Shown: positions 11,780 to 23,143, numbered from the stretch's first letter. The stretch: DNA of 64,000 bases from Cladophialophora immunda (GCF_000835495.1 NW_015622542.1:3556485-3620484); one strand, 5' to 3'. Numbers and translations are program-made. The notes: generated by a model not told the origin, from the sequence alone.

Positions 11780-13471
11780 TCAGCTTCCATTGACTAAAAT
11801 GTCTGTCCCTTTTGTCCTTCCTTTACCAACATCCATCTTTGCAGTCCTGGCGCCGAATTGGATGGCCCTCTTCCTTTCCGAAGCAACTCTCCGCATGCCT
11901 AGCTTCCACATGGCTAATCTCAGCAACATCTTCGACGGCTCAAGATCTTCAGGCTTATCTGGCCGATGGAATTCTTCATAATGCTTGGGAATTCTTTTGG
12001 ACGATCTGAATCCGCATTTTTCCCATACCGGAAGATCCAGAGAAAACCTCACGAAATCTTCATCTAGATAAGGGTAACGCACCTCTTTACCCCAATGACT
12101 CAGAACACGGTCATCCCGACCCAAGTTGCGGGATCCGATTCGATTGAAATCTAGCTCGAGTTCGTCTATCAAGTCGAGAAATCCGCCTCGTGCAAATGCT
12201 GCAGCGTGTCGCGAATATCCAGCATATAACTCATCTGCTCCCAAGCCTGAAAGAAGGACTCGAGCCTGGGAGGTGTAGAGTTCGTTGGATGACTGCTGTA
12301 CATTTGCATTTTCGGATAAACCTCCTCTCCCCTCGGCAGCAAAGAAGAGTGCCATGGTGATAGACAAGTCCATCTCCGTCTTGTGAGGGTGCATCAGTTG
12401 TTGAATGCTGGCTTTGCAAGCTTGTGACTCCTTGTAAGGCACATCAACTGCCACGAATCTCCAGGTTCGGTCTGGACACACTTCGCAAAGTTCTGTGAAG
12501 CTAGAGCGACCCGTGATCCTGTCGGGGCAGAACTCATAGGCTGAATCTGTAGTGTCGTTCCTCGCGGCTAGTGACCGTGGGTTTTCAAATGCCACATTCA
12601 ACAGATCTATAGCTTCTGATTTGGGGAGAAGATCATGCGCAAGGCGGGCGAGCAGTGAACAGTCCAAGCCTCCTGAGAAGAGTATGGCGATTTTCGGAGA
12701 ATGTGGCATGCCCTGGCGGTGGTGATGATCTGGAATGTCCAAGAGTCTTAGTTTTAGAGCAGCATTCAATAACTGCAGGAAGCGATCGACACTTTTTGCA
12801 GTTGGCATCGATTCAAGAAGCTCCAAATGACCAGCCCTGTTGATCACGGGGGGTATGATTTGCCATGGAAGTTCGCCACGGGTGATTCGACTGTGTCTTA
12901 GAGAGACAAAATGGATAGTACTAGTGGACACCTCTTCATCCAGTACATCAACAGGTGTAACGCCAATACTACAAAGCGTCAGTGAATCCCCATCGTCATG
13001 ACTAGTGAGCAAAGAACGACGCCCCAGCCGGTCTCTCCCATAGAAGACGGTTGCATGCGTAGCATCATAGAAGACAAATGCAAAAGGCCCGGCTATGTTT
13101 GTCAGCACTCGAGCAATTCGCTGCTGATAGTCACCGTGTTCAGTCGACTGCGAGGCATGCAAGAGAAGATCAAAGATCTGGATCGAGTCGTTTCCATCTA
13201 CTCTGACTCCGTCCACTTTCCATGCCTCGCCATTCCAGCAGAGGATGGAGCCCGAAGGGCGGTCCTGTAGGGGTTGGATTTGAACCGAATCCCCTCGTAG
13301 AGCAAGGACAGATGAGACAAACGTCAAGTGCAGGTCGTCTAACTGCGGAAATGGAAGCCTGACGTTCAATTCTTTGTAGCTGTCGGGCCCACGTGCGTTG
13401 AGCTCATTCGCAGTAGGAGAATCAGGCCGGATCGCACGGTGTTTTGCAACCGAGAAAAAGATGCCGCACAT
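11780..13471 (-). CDS. Asparagine synthetase domain-containing protein (ASNSD1-like)
   Basis: 563 aa, intronless. It combines an N-terminal class II glutamine amidotransferase fold with a C-terminal asparagine-synthetase ATP-pyrophosphatase fold. I chose the start at 13471 because it yields MCGIF, placing the Ntn nucleophile at Cys2; the upstream 17 codons have no ATG. NARGPDSY matches the GATase RGPD motif. The PPi-loop motif SGGLDCSLLA lies at about 266-275. GLGADELYAGYSRH and YPYLDEDFVRF follow and are typical of the synthetase lobe. Length and order fit yeast YML096W and human ASNSD1 rather than true asparagine synthetase. The biochemical role of this family is not settled. It is divergent from VPS9 with 574 bp between. 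Confidence 0.9.
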   Translation of the reverse strand: MCGIFFSVAKHRAIRPDSPTANELNARGPDSYKELNVRLPFPQLDDLHLTFVSSVLALRGDSVQIQPLQDRPSGSILCWNGEAWKVDGVRVDGNDSIQIFDLLLHASQSTEHGDYQQRIARVLTNIAGPFAFVFYDATHATVFYGRDRLGRRSLLTSHDDGDSLTLCSIGVTPVDVLDEEVSTSTIHFVSLRHSRITRGELPWQIIPPVINRAGHLELLESMPTAKSVDRFLQLLNAALKLRLLDIPDHHHRQGMPHSPKIAILFSGGLDCSLLARLAHDLLPKSEAIDLLNVAFENPRSLAARNDTTDSAYEFCPDRITGRSSFTELCEVCPDRTWRFVAVDVPYKESQACKASIQQLMHPHKTEMDLSITMALFFAAEGRGGLSENANVQQSSNELYTSQARVLLSGLGADELYAGYSRHAAAFARGGFLDLIDELELDFNRIGSRNLGRDDRVLSHWGKEVRYPYLDEDFVRFSLDLPVWEKCGFRSSKRIPKHYEEFHRPDKPEDLEPSKMLLRLAMWKLGMRRVASERKRAIQFGARTAKMDVGKGRTKGTDILVNGS

Positions 13472-14045
13472 AGGGCTGCTGCAGCAGATGCTGCCCGTTC
13501 GGATAGAGAAGCAGCTGTGCACTGGACTGGAGGTGGGAGATTTACATAGGCAGGAAGAAAAGCCGAGTGTGAACGAGAAAAGCGAGACTTGCCAAGAGAT
13601 ACAGAAGGCTGGCCAATCAGAAGCTGGCTAAGACAGATCCATGTCAAGTGTCCACATCCAACGCTCGGCTGGCATCCAGCTGCACGATTCCGCTTGGGAA
13701 ACTCAAACTGCGCTGGCGGCCTTGCAGTATCTCCGACCATTATGCAAGGCTGCTGTTGTCATCGGAATCCTTGAGGAAGGGGGATAAGAGGAGTTGCACC
13801 TGCATTAAAAGGAGTCTCCTCGACCTTCTGCTTGAAAGTCCTCGTTTTCCTCCTCTTGACGACGTCCTGCCTCCTCGCTTAGGCCGCCGACCTTCTCTTC
13901 CCGTCGCGTGACGCCTCGTCAGCCTGTCCGTCCTTCACCATGAACCAACACTAGATCGGCGATCCTACGAGCCTTGAAACTGCCAACTTGAAAACATGCC
14001 ACAGATCCTCTCAGACCGTCAACGCCCAGTCTAAGATAGTTGTCA
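13472..14045. promoter_or_regulatory. Divergent promoter region, ASNSD1-like / VPS9
   Basis: 574 bp between divergent start codons. Pyrimidine-rich tracts near 13815-13895 are consistent with the VPS9 transcription start zone. No specific element can be assigned. Confidence 0.45.
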
Positions 14046-16274
14046 ATGTCACCTAACAGCAATCATGCAGCCATGGCCGCCAGCGAGAAAACCGTTTCGT
14101 CGGAAAACACGTCGTCCGACCTGATCGACTTGGAGCCAGAAGGGAGTGACGTTGCCATTGAACACAAGGTCTCCCACGGTGTATTCTCAGAAAAAGGAAA
14201 GGATCCAGACTTGGACGTGGCGGACAGGATACCAGATCTCCGAATTGGTGATCTCAAGACCGAGAGCAATCATGTCTCTCCTCCGAAAGTCCTTCCATCC
14301 ACGCCTCCTCCTCCCGAGCCTCCTGCTGCCAGTGAGAAGCCGTACCTCGACCCGACTCCTAAAACCCCCGCGATCTCAAGGCACCCGTCGATGAGGACAT
14401 CAGGCGAAGAATATGACGAGAAGGACCCGGCTTATAGCCAAGAATCACAGGACAATACTGGGGAACCACCGTTCCAGAAGTCCAGCAATGACCCCGATGT
14501 AGAATCAACGTCAGAAATCCAAAGTATCATAGATCAATTCGACGACGCCTCGGCAGCCCCTTCAAAGGAATCAATCATGTCCCCTCGGCACGAAATGACC
14601 GGGCCTATTCTAGGATCGGGTGGCAGTTTTCCACCCAGAAGATCTAGCCTCGAACCACTACGATCAAGGGATATGGACACGTTAGCTTCGCCAGTGATCT
14701 CCCATCATTCAGAAAAGCCTTTGCCCTCGCCGCCTTCTGGTGTCCTGAACCATGATTCAAGTCCGCTGAGAAGCCCTCCGATCAAAAGCCCAGCCCAGGC
14801 TTCATCGCCCTCGCTTCCGATGCAGCCACCACCTCCCGAACCCGAGCCCGAATTACCATTTGACTTTCATCGATTTCTGGAGCAGCTCCGGCATAAATCC
14901 GCAGACCCAGTGGCCAAATTCTTGCGCTCTTTCTTGACCGAGTTTGGAAAGAAGCAGTGGATGGTCCACGAACAGGTCAAAATCATTGGCGATTTTTTAG
15001 CCTTCATTACAAACAAAATGGCCCTTTGTGAGGTATGGCGAGAAGTGTCGGATAACGAGTTCGACAATGCCAAAGAGGGCATGGAAAAGCTTGTGATGAA
15101 CAGGTTATATTCGCAAACATTCTCTCCCGCTATCCCACCGTCTCCTCCAGTCGCGCGATCGCGGTCCAGAGGAAGAAGGAAAGAACTGGAAAAGTCCCAG
15201 GCACCCGGGAGACGCGGTCAACACCAGGAAGATGTTGAACGAGACGAGATTCTCGCCCAGAAAATCCGGATTTACAGCTGGGTGCGAGAGGAGCATCTCG
15301 ATATAGCGCCCGTCGGCCCGAACGGAGAGAGGTTTCTTAGACTGGCACAGCAGGAACTTCTCAAGATAAAGGGGTATCGAGCACCCAGAGACAAAGTCAT
15401 CTGCGTCCTGAACTGTTGCAAGGTTATTTTTGGTCTGTTGAAAAATGCGAAGAGCTCCGACACTTCGGCAGATTCATTCGTGCCCCTACTCATTTACGTC
15501 GTCCTTCAGGCTAATCCAGAGAACCTCGTGTCAAATGTTCAGTACATTCTTCGATTCAGGAATCAGGACAAGCTTGGCGGCGAGGCGGGTTACTACCTGT
15601 CCTCCCTGTCTGGAGCAATTCAGTTTATCGAAAGTTTAGATCGGACGACCTTGACAGTTAGTGATGAGGAGTTTGAACGTAACGTCGAGAATGCTGTGGC
15701 AGCGATCGCAGAGCAGAATCGTCAGGCGGAACAATTCAGCCCAGTGGCCTCGACCATTGCCGAGAAATCATCGCTTGCTGAGCCAGAACTTACACCACGG
15801 AACTCAATGGATGTGACGTCCACCAGCCCTATACGACGAGATCCTAATCGGCAGTATAGCACCTCGGGAGACGGCTCCGACGACAGTGTAGCAGGTCTTT
15901 TGCGGACCATCCAGAAACCTCTCTCCACGATCGGCCGAATATTCTCTGACCAGGACTCATCATCTCAAGAACGCAGGCCGAGTCCAGCGCCTCAAGCGGC
16001 TCCGAGGCTGAATCCAAACATGTTCCAGCCGCCACCAGCCCAAGGTGCAGCAGTCCCTTCTTACGACGCCCAGGAAGCAGCGGCGAGACAGGCAAGCGCG
16101 GAAGCCGCGGAAGCTCGACGGATTTCCAGAGCCGAACACAGGACTGTGGTCGAGACCCTGTGTGGCATGTTTCCAAACCTGGACAAAGAGGTCATTGATG
16201 ACGTGGTGCGGCAAAAGGAGGGAAGAGTGGGACTTGCCGTGGATGCTTGTCTTGCCCTGACTGCTGGGAGTTGA
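14046..16274 (+). CDS. VPS9: Vps9-type guanine nucleotide exchange factor for Rab5/Vps21
   Basis: 742 aa, single exon. It activates Rab5-family GTPases on endosomes and is recruited by ubiquitin. The start is the ATG at 14046; an open TTG sits six bases upstream. The first ~265 residues are Ser/Pro-rich and disordered. A helical bundle begins at LPFDFHRFLEQLRHK (about 269). The VPS9 core follows, with the signature Asp in SADSFVPLLIYVVLQANP (about 473-490) and GEAGYYLSSLSGAIQFIE (about 512-530). A ~150-residue Ser-rich linker leads to a C-terminal CUE ubiquitin-binding domain (about 698-742), with the MFP motif in LCGMFPNLDKEVID and a C-terminal Leu pair region (ACLAL). The domain order matches yeast Vps9. 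Its presence beside the hulA region is coincidental, though both act in ubiquitin-dependent endocytosis. Confidence 0.95.
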   Translation: MSPNSNHAAMAASEKTVSSENTSSDLIDLEPEGSDVAIEHKVSHGVFSEKGKDPDLDVADRIPDLRIGDLKTESNHVSPPKVLPSTPPPPEPPAASEKPYLDPTPKTPAISRHPSMRTSGEEYDEKDPAYSQESQDNTGEPPFQKSSNDPDVESTSEIQSIIDQFDDASAAPSKESIMSPRHEMTGPILGSGGSFPPRRSSLEPLRSRDMDTLASPVISHHSEKPLPSPPSGVLNHDSSPLRSPPIKSPAQASSPSLPMQPPPPEPEPELPFDFHRFLEQLRHKSADPVAKFLRSFLTEFGKKQWMVHEQVKIIGDFLAFITNKMALCEVWREVSDNEFDNAKEGMEKLVMNRLYSQTFSPAIPPSPPVARSRSRGRRKELEKSQAPGRRGQHQEDVERDEILAQKIRIYSWVREEHLDIAPVGPNGERFLRLAQQELLKIKGYRAPRDKVICVLNCCKVIFGLLKNAKSSDTSADSFVPLLIYVVLQANPENLVSNVQYILRFRNQDKLGGEAGYYLSSLSGAIQFIESLDRTTLTVSDEEFERNVENAVAAIAEQNRQAEQFSPVASTIAEKSSLAEPELTPRNSMDVTSTSPIRRDPNRQYSTSGDGSDDSVAGLLRTIQKPLSTIGRIFSDQDSSSQERRPSPAPQAAPRLNPNMFQPPPAQGAAVPSYDAQEAAARQASAEAAEARRISRAEHRTVVETLCGMFPNLDKEVIDDVVRQKEGRVGLAVDACLALTAGS

Positions 16275-17337
16275 GCCTGAGGACTGCTCCAAGAGGTCAT
16301 CGAAAACTTCTGGCCCGGAGAGATATCACAGGAACCGTATTCGAAGAGAAAGCCGCTCAGGGGGACGGTTTCGGAATTCGACAGAGGATGGATCTATTTC
16401 CTCGTTGCCGGTAAGTGGTCCTCTTGGGCATGGCGTCCTCCAGGATTAACAATATATCTAGATGGGCGCACGATCTGCCCCACGCTTATAAAGCGGGTTC
16501 CATTGTAAGGGGCCAGTCTTCATGATCAGCGACATTGGTAGAAACAGTGCGCCATCTATCCAGACTGGTGATATCGTGCCATAGTTACACGGTCGTTGTT
16601 TGAGCCTGGGACTATTCTTTGAACGGACGAGGCGAGTCCTGATCAGGTAGCAATGGCTACCTAGCATTTAAACCTAATACATTACCTATAAGCGCACCAT
16701 CAGGCAATAGATAACCCGCAGATGGCGACGTGGAGGAGGGAGAATGCAGTCTGGAGCATAACACTTCCATCCCAACTTTGAAGCGCCGCCTTTGTGTCCT
16801 CAGCATAGTTTCCTCTGCCTGACTCTCCGCCGCGGTCATGTCTTTTTACCAGATATTCCCAAAACTCGCGTGCCGGAAAGGATGGTATTGTGAGGCATTC
16901 GTGGGGATAAGAGATTTCCGGGGCCGGAATGTTCAAAGGGAACGCCTCCACCACGCCACCGAAACAAGCACCAGATAAAAGACGGCCGGGATTTTGGGGT
17001 TGGTATCCGGGAATTCCGTGGCGGCCACGCCGGAGAACCCATTGAAAAGACCTCGTGGGGGATTCCGGCCTCGTCTCTTCACGAAATCGAGATTGGCCGA
17101 GAGAGCGATGGCCTGGTTTCTTGCGTGAACGTGGCTTGAAGTTCCTCCCCCTCCCCCTTTCCCCAAAAATGACTTTGTTCAGCAGGCTGATTGACTTCTG
17201 TGCTTGAAACAAGACAAGTGCGGCTTCGTGCGCCACGTCGTCGAAAGAGAGAGCCGCGAGATCGACCCTTCTGGCAATTAGCCCGGTGAAGAACCCATGG
17301 ACCGGATGAAAAGGCCGATCCATGGGATCGACCTGTA
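16275..17337. other. Convergent intergenic region
   Basis: 1,063 bp between the VPS9 stop and the bZIP gene stop. A 229-codon minus-strand frame (ending at 16700) covers much of it and overlaps the bZIP 3' end. It lacks motifs and family resemblance, so I treat it as non-coding 3' flank. Confidence 0.5.
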
Positions 17338-18185
17338 TTAGTAGAACAGATAGCCCCATTTGGCCGAGAAGTCCTTCCCAATCTTCCACGCCGTGGGGTC
17401 CCAGGACGCCGCGCCGGGGTTCAGGGTGAAGCTCGTCAGGCAGAACAAGTCGGCGAGGAACTCCTCCTCGTCAATGATGCCCATCAGCGTGATCATGTTG
17501 TCTCTCATCTTCGGAAAGGGGAACCGGTCGATCCAGGACGGGTGGATGGTGGTGAGTTGCAGCGCGGTAGGACGCAGCGACTCGGGGATGTCGGGTCCAA
17601 CAGGGCTGGATTTGCTGGGGACAACGACAGAACAAGCTATTCCCATCTTTTCTCTCAGACATGGCAGTGGTCCCGTCAGCTCCTCACGTGGCAACGAAAA
17701 GGAAACCCTTGAAGATGTAAAAGGAGGTGATTCCCCGGAGGAGTCAAAGTCTCTTGAGAACAGCACTTACCATTGCACCGTTCTGGTACAGAGCACCATA
17801 GATGGAGGCAGAGATAGACGTGGTCACAAAGGTATCTGGCTTGCTCGTGGGCACAAGTGCCTGATGCGGCGCGAGGAGTCGAGGCACCTTGGGCGCAAGG
17901 CAAAGCGAGCCCGCTGGATTGGTCCTGTTTGGTGAGGCGTCCGAGTTGCTGTCGCAGCCTCGACTGTCAGGGCAGGATGCCACAACGGACTTTTTGGCCT
18001 CCGCCAGGCGTCTTCCTGTACCGGCGGCTCGTCAGTCAAAGACGTCGACCACTCGTACGGCAGGAAAAAGAGGTTAGTTGTAACGAACTCCTTGCCCGCT
18101 GAGCTAGTCTGTCTTGGATTTGCTTCCTCTTGCGCGGATCCTGGACACCAAACCAATTGTCGTCTTCGGCCCGTGCTCTTCCCAT
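17338..18185 (-). CDS. Small bZIP transcription factor with DUF3425 domain
   Basis: Nuclear DNA-binding regulator. Exons are 18089-18185, 17771-18015 and 17338-17646 (216 aa in my preferred model). The ATG at 18185 is the first after an in-frame TAA. The basic region RKRKQIQDRLAQRAR runs across intron 1, whose donor (GTTCGT) is weak but joins in phase to give RRRLAEAKK. After a short linker the DUF3425 domain reads TSKPDTFVTTSISASIYGAL, MGIACSVV, TALQLTTIHPSWIDRFPFPK, MRDNMI and ASWDPTAWKIG, and ends KWGYLFY. The last acceptor is ambiguous: AG just before ATG-GGA (17647-17648) gives a good match and has a CTGAC branch site; one 36 bp upstream (exon from 17682) would add 12 residues in frame. 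There is no long leucine zipper. Genes of this type often control local metabolic or stress genes; the target is unknown. Confidence 0.85.
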
Positions 18186-20144
18186 AGTGAGACGCGTTAC
18201 GGGGACTTAGATGGTTTGGCTAAGCAGTGCACGTCATGCGAAGAACATGGGCACTGTTCGTGCTGGTGACAGGTTTGCAGACAATCAGAAAATAGGACGA
18301 ACAAGGAGGATTTGGCTCCCGCCTCCAGTGCCTGGCCTTTTGATGCTAGCTTCAATTAGAGTAATGCTAAGTCGTCCATTGCAGAGACGAATATGGAGGT
18401 GTTGGCCCGAAGCATGGCGTTGAGATGGGAATTGAGTATGGTGGTCTGTGGTTGCACCGGGGACAGAAGTCGGTATTACTAAGGCAGGTGGTGAATTCGT
18501 CGTATTTGTGGAAGCCCCTAAATTCTGACTTTGTTCACTCCGCCCTATGCGACGATTCTGACATTGGTAATAAAATACCTAGGCATGAACATTATACTCG
18601 ACGATTGCACCTACCGCGCTTTATGAAGTCGACAATTTGATCAGTCTCACCTGAAAAGTCCTGGCCGTGGACCACCATAAGAAAAGACCCATCCTCACGA
18701 CTGACTTCTCAGCAGGACCCATCAGTCAATGCTCCATCTGCCCACAGAGCAATCTCCCCTGCGCCCTCTTTGTGCCAGATCATGTGCGACGTAAAATCGA
18801 AGGGAGAAAAGAAGGCTACCAGGCCCACGCTCCACGCTTTCCTGGAGTCCGGAGAACAGTGCGTTTATAACAAGGCTGTTGAGGCAGGGGACGCTGAAAA
18901 GTCTGGGGCACGAGGCCTGCTCTTGCTATTCTCTCCGATGCACCTTGGACACGTGCGGCCGCATTCGGATCCGATGTAGCCAGGGCGTCAACAGGCCAGC
19001 CATGCTGTGGGGGTCACTCAGGGTCGACCGGACCGTAGCTGGAGCAATGGGTGGATCGCCGCGGCGTTTGGCAAGGGCTTGCAGCTTGCCGCCGGCCGCC
19101 TAGACGACTGCAGGCACGGGCAGGCGTCAAAACATTGAGCGCTGAAAGAGAAAGTCAATCTAGATCGAAGGCTCCAGACGTCAGGTGCGGCGTTGGCTTT
19201 TGGTGGCTTCGCGAACAAGAACTCTTCGAGACGAGAGGCAGTCCAGTCCCTGGGAAAAAGCTAGGGATCGCGATGGCCACTGCCAATCCCTCTGGAGATA
19301 CGAGCCTGGAGCGAACCTGATCGAACTCCTTCAACAGGAAATCCCCTTGGACCGTGTTGCCCTCGACGCTGGAAAACGTCTGGGCTCTCCTGACACAGGC
19401 GCTGTTGCCACCCCCGGATACAGACTCCTCAAAATGCCACCCCCCAGATGGGTTCATCAGGAGTTGGCGTTTGGCTTTTAATTCAAGGTTGAGACGGGGA
19501 TTTTACGGAGTCTCCATGTCTTGGGGGAGAAAATAGACAGGGCCCCGAAGCAACGCCGCCATTTTGCTTTTGCAAAGCCTTTCCCTTGTTCGTCCACCGC
19601 TCTGGATGCCCTGAATTGATTCCCTTGCCTCATTCGTCAGCTTATTCTCACTAGAGCTAGGTCGCTATGGCCCTTGCTCAGTCAGTATCCATCTGACGTG
19701 GAGCGGTTTGCCTCCAGCTTTTGAGCACGCACAGACGAGCCAGCCCCGGAATAGTTGGCCCAAGAATGTTGTCTCCCCTCTTCCGATGCTTATGATCCTC
19801 TGGCCAACGCCTGGTAATGCACCACCTTCAAGCTCTATTTCCGACTCGGGCCGAATGGTAATGCACACGGTCTGGGCTAAGCACCCCTTGTTTACGGCCG
19901 GTGGGAACGAGCAGACTTAGATTATTGTTGAAACCCTTGCGACGGCCACCGGGAACAGCACTGCCTCTAGTTCACTAGTTTGGCCTTCTTGCTATAAACC
20001 CTTTTCCGTCCCTCTCTTCTATTCCCTTCCCCAGTGCATTGGAATACTTGCCGCCTCCCTTATCCGAGATACACTGCTCTTGCCTAGCATCGGGTCTTTT
20101 TCCAACGTCAAAGGAGTCTCATATCCTGAGCCATCCCGAACGTC
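18186..20144. promoter_or_regulatory. 1.96-kb divergent intergenic region
   Basis: This lies between the start codons of the DUF3425 bZIP gene (minus) and the Ser/Pro-rich gene (plus). It has many short frames but none with a motif or good length. Long upstream regions are usual for fungal transcription factors. A pyrimidine-rich stretch (ccctctcttctattcccttcc, about 20013-20033) marks the likely leader of the plus-strand gene. No repeat or RNA gene was seen. Confidence 0.5.
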
Positions 20145-21173
20145 ATGTCTTTTGTCGACCTCCTCTTTCCCCAGAAAGAGCTGGAGGCTCTGGGAAACAA
20201 GTGGCATGAACCAGCCCCCAAGAGGAGGAGGCTGGATTCGGGAAGTGTTGGGAGTGCTCAGGTTATAAGGGAGCCTTTGGGAGGTCAGCGTTGGCAAAGC
20301 AGTGGGCAGACCTTGGAGCAACGTCGTCATCGCCTGTCAACACCAGCCTCGATTCAATATGGGAGGCCGTCACCCTCACCCTCGTCCGAGCATATGAATG
20401 GCCGTGGTACCAAGAGGTCCAACTCAGAATCACAATCACTTAGCTGCACCCCCGGCTTGGACAAACAGCCTACGAAGACCAGGTCCTGCTTACCGAGCTT
20501 CATCGAGCCGTCCATCATGCGGAACTACCTTCAACATCTCCATCCCAAGGACCGCCATCGCTACACTGTCTCCCACGAGCCAAGGCCAGAATCGAGACCG
20601 AGAGACACAAACCTTCAGATGTCGCCGCCTAGTCTCAGTGAGGATGCTCTGTCTTCCCCGGGATCTCTCGTTGCCGATACATCGTCGTCTCCCGCTTCCA
20701 CCGACAGTTGCCCTACCCCTGCCGCTATATGCGAGCAGTTCCGCTCAGGGCCATTTGGGCACCTCTTTAATGGGATGCGTCTCACAGACAACGAGCGAGA
20801 TCTAATGGAAGATCTCCTAAATCCAGTCACCACTATTCCAGCGGACGAGGCACACAGCCAAGCAGTGAAGGAAGTGGCTCCTAAGGTGGAACTGGCGCCC
20901 GAAGACTACTTGGAGATTGACGAAGTACTACTGCAAAACATGTTTCCTCCCTTCGGAAAGCACATGGATCAACCATTTGACTTTGCCGTCAAAGAGCTGA
21001 CCAAGGTTGAGGAAGAGTATGATGTGCACTCATCGGGCCTGAGTCCTGCAGCTGAGGAGGCAGAAGAGACAGAGGAAGACAAGACCACAAGCCACAGGGG
21101 GATCGTGGTGTACGACTACAATGCTCTCAGCGTTGACGATTTCTTCGATCTGGATGAAGCCTCCTCTAGTTAG
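20145..21173 (+). CDS. Ser/Pro-rich hypothetical protein, probably nuclear
   Basis: 342 aa, single exon, not recognised. The start ATG opens MSFVDLLFPQKELEAL, an amphipathic short helix, followed directly by PKRRRLD, a good monopartite nuclear localisation signal (about residues 25-31). Residues 35-200 are rich in Ser, Pro and Arg. Around 205-235 there is a helical stretch (FNGMRLTDNERDLMEDLL). The C-terminal third is strongly acidic and contains hydrophobic-acidic patches (EDYLEIDEVLLQNMF, DYNALSVDDFFDLDE) that resemble transcriptional activation segments. That architecture suggests a transcriptional co-regulator, but no DNA-binding domain is visible and this is inference. It faces the DUF3425 bZIP gene across 1.96 kb. 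Confidence 0.7.
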   Translation: MSFVDLLFPQKELEALGNKWHEPAPKRRRLDSGSVGSAQVIREPLGGQRWQSSGQTLEQRRHRLSTPASIQYGRPSPSPSSEHMNGRGTKRSNSESQSLSCTPGLDKQPTKTRSCLPSFIEPSIMRNYLQHLHPKDRHRYTVSHEPRPESRPRDTNLQMSPPSLSEDALSSPGSLVADTSSSPASTDSCPTPAAICEQFRSGPFGHLFNGMRLTDNERDLMEDLLNPVTTIPADEAHSQAVKEVAPKVELAPEDYLEIDEVLLQNMFPPFGKHMDQPFDFAVKELTKVEEEYDVHSSGLSPAAEEAEETEEDKTTSHRGIVVYDYNALSVDDFFDLDEASSS

Positions 21174-22219
21174 AGAGCTTTGGTTGCCGAAAGATTGGGA
21201 TTACCCGGGGTTTTGATATCGGGGGATTGGCATGGGATTTCAGCTTTTAATTCCCACATGCTGGTTCATAATGTTTACAGAGCAAAAGAGCTCAAAAGTC
21301 ACCGAATACGTCTCTTTCGGCCTCAATGATACTATATGATGATTCACAGAATGAATGACCTCCTGTGTTCCTTCTTTCACATGTCTTTCCCTCGGATTCG
21401 CTTGATTGGCGGCGCCCTTCCATTGCGCTCCTACCGAGATGCTCCCCCTATCCAGAGTCACTACAGTTATCTCTTCGATGCCCGAAGACCAGATCTACTC
21501 TATTCTTCATGTCCCAAGACCTCTGATACAGATGAGAGGCCAGGCTGGCTTCGCTTCTCGGCGAACAAAAGATAGGGTGCATCTTCCGACTCCCCCGTGG
21601 CTCGGTCGCCAGGACGCCCCCCTGGAATGATCGGCTGACACACCATCTTACCGTGGGAGAGTGTGACATGTGCAAGTTGCACGGCCATGTCTTTGAGCCT
21701 TCGTTCAAGCTGAAGACGCCCCCGAGAGGGATCTTTCGACAGAAAGATTGCTGGAGAGTTCGTGGAAACTTCCACAACCCAACATTTCCCAGGATACGAG
21801 TAGTCGACTCTGCCACCCCTCCTACAGAGGTGCCCCAAACATTGGCGGGGGCTTAGGCTAGTCGACGCTAAACAGTGCCCGGATATGATACCCACGGGGA
21901 CTCCATGAGCACTAAACAGAGTGTGCCTAGGGGAAGCACTCGGGAGACAGGGGGGTCGGAAGTGGTCAGCCGCCACCACCGCCCATGACCATCCCGTGGA
22001 AGGCTGTGGACGTGGCATCTATGCTTGTTGCTCTCAACAGGTGAACATCTCGACAGAGTCTGACTGTGACTAACGACTGCAATATGATTACAGAAATCTC
22101 CCATCTCACTGCCGAACCTGGCGAACGACCGGGGCAGATCCTGACGGGTTGAGTTGAATGAGCAACTTTCTAGGCCCGGAAAGGATCGAGGACAGCTGCA
22201 GAGCTAACAAACACGAACG

Positions 22220-22257
22220 ACCACCACCACCACCACCACCACCACCACCACTACCAC
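22220..22257. repeat. (CCA)n trinucleotide microsatellite
   Basis: About twelve CCA/ACC units with one interruption (ctacca) near the end. Non-coding. Confidence 0.9.
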
Positions 22258-22398
22258 GTCTCGCCGTTGTCCTCAGATTCATAATCGAAGTTATGACGAC
22301 GTGATGATCTCACATAAAACGTTGGGGAAGCCAAGCGAGTTGAACACGAACTGGTCGCCCGGAACGAAGGGGGCACGTCGAAAAGGCTAGGGAATATG

Positions 22399-22446
22399 CA
22401 TCAGAACCATCATCACCATCATCACCATCATCGCCATCACCAGCAT
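22399..22446. repeat. CATCAC/CATCATCAC microsatellite
   Basis: Imperfect run of CAT and CAC trinucleotides (catcatcaccatcatcacc and so on) in non-coding DNA, 140 bp from the CCA repeat. Confidence 0.85.
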
Positions 22447-23143
22447 CCCTCAACTACTATTCCCACCGGAAGGCAAAGCCACGACATGCGTTTAGCCGTA
22501 GCATAATCAACGACCAGGTTGCTGATTTGGTTCGATCTGTGCCTGTTCAGGACACGGTCCGCTGGGCACATAGCCGCGGCTACATGGTCCGTCTTCCGTG
22601 GGCAGCAGTCACAGACGAGCTTCCAATCCGGCCTGCCTGAAAACCAATTCACTGTGGCGCCACTCAGATTCCAGGGAGCGTTTTCTAGGGCATCATCAAG
22701 AGATCGCCTCGGATCCGACCTAACCTTCCCTCTCCTCTGTCCACACCACCGAGTCGCCGAGGCCGAACAACAACAACTCCTACGAAAATGGGACATGTAC
22801 GGGCAGGACGGCTGCAAACGGACCGCCGTGGTTGGCTGCACCAGCTCGACCCATGACACGGTAGCGTCTGCTTACCCTGAAGCCGTGGCTAATGCTCGAC
22901 GAATCGCTCGGCGGCGCTCTCCTTTGCGTCCTGCGCTTGCTTTGCACCCTTGTTCCGATTTAGATTCCTGGTCCAAAAATTTTTCTCATCACGAACGAAA
23001 CTGACCACACCACAACTTCGACCCTGTCGACGGAGGCTAGGAGAACAGGAAAGAAAAAAAAAAGGGTTTCGAATTATGCACAATCTTACCCCCATGCGAC
23101 AGCCTCGCATTGCATTCGCATGGGAGGGGGCTTGAACGAGCTT

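Noticed and set aside
13268..13300. tRNA-like T-loop sequence (GGTTCAAATCC on the minus strand)
   Set aside because: It lies inside the ASNSD1-like coding sequence and the flanking bases do not form a T stem or cloverleaf.
16700..17389. 229-codon minus-strand open frame
   Set aside because: It overlaps the end of the DUF3425 bZIP in another frame, has no motif, and composition looks like non-coding 3' flank.
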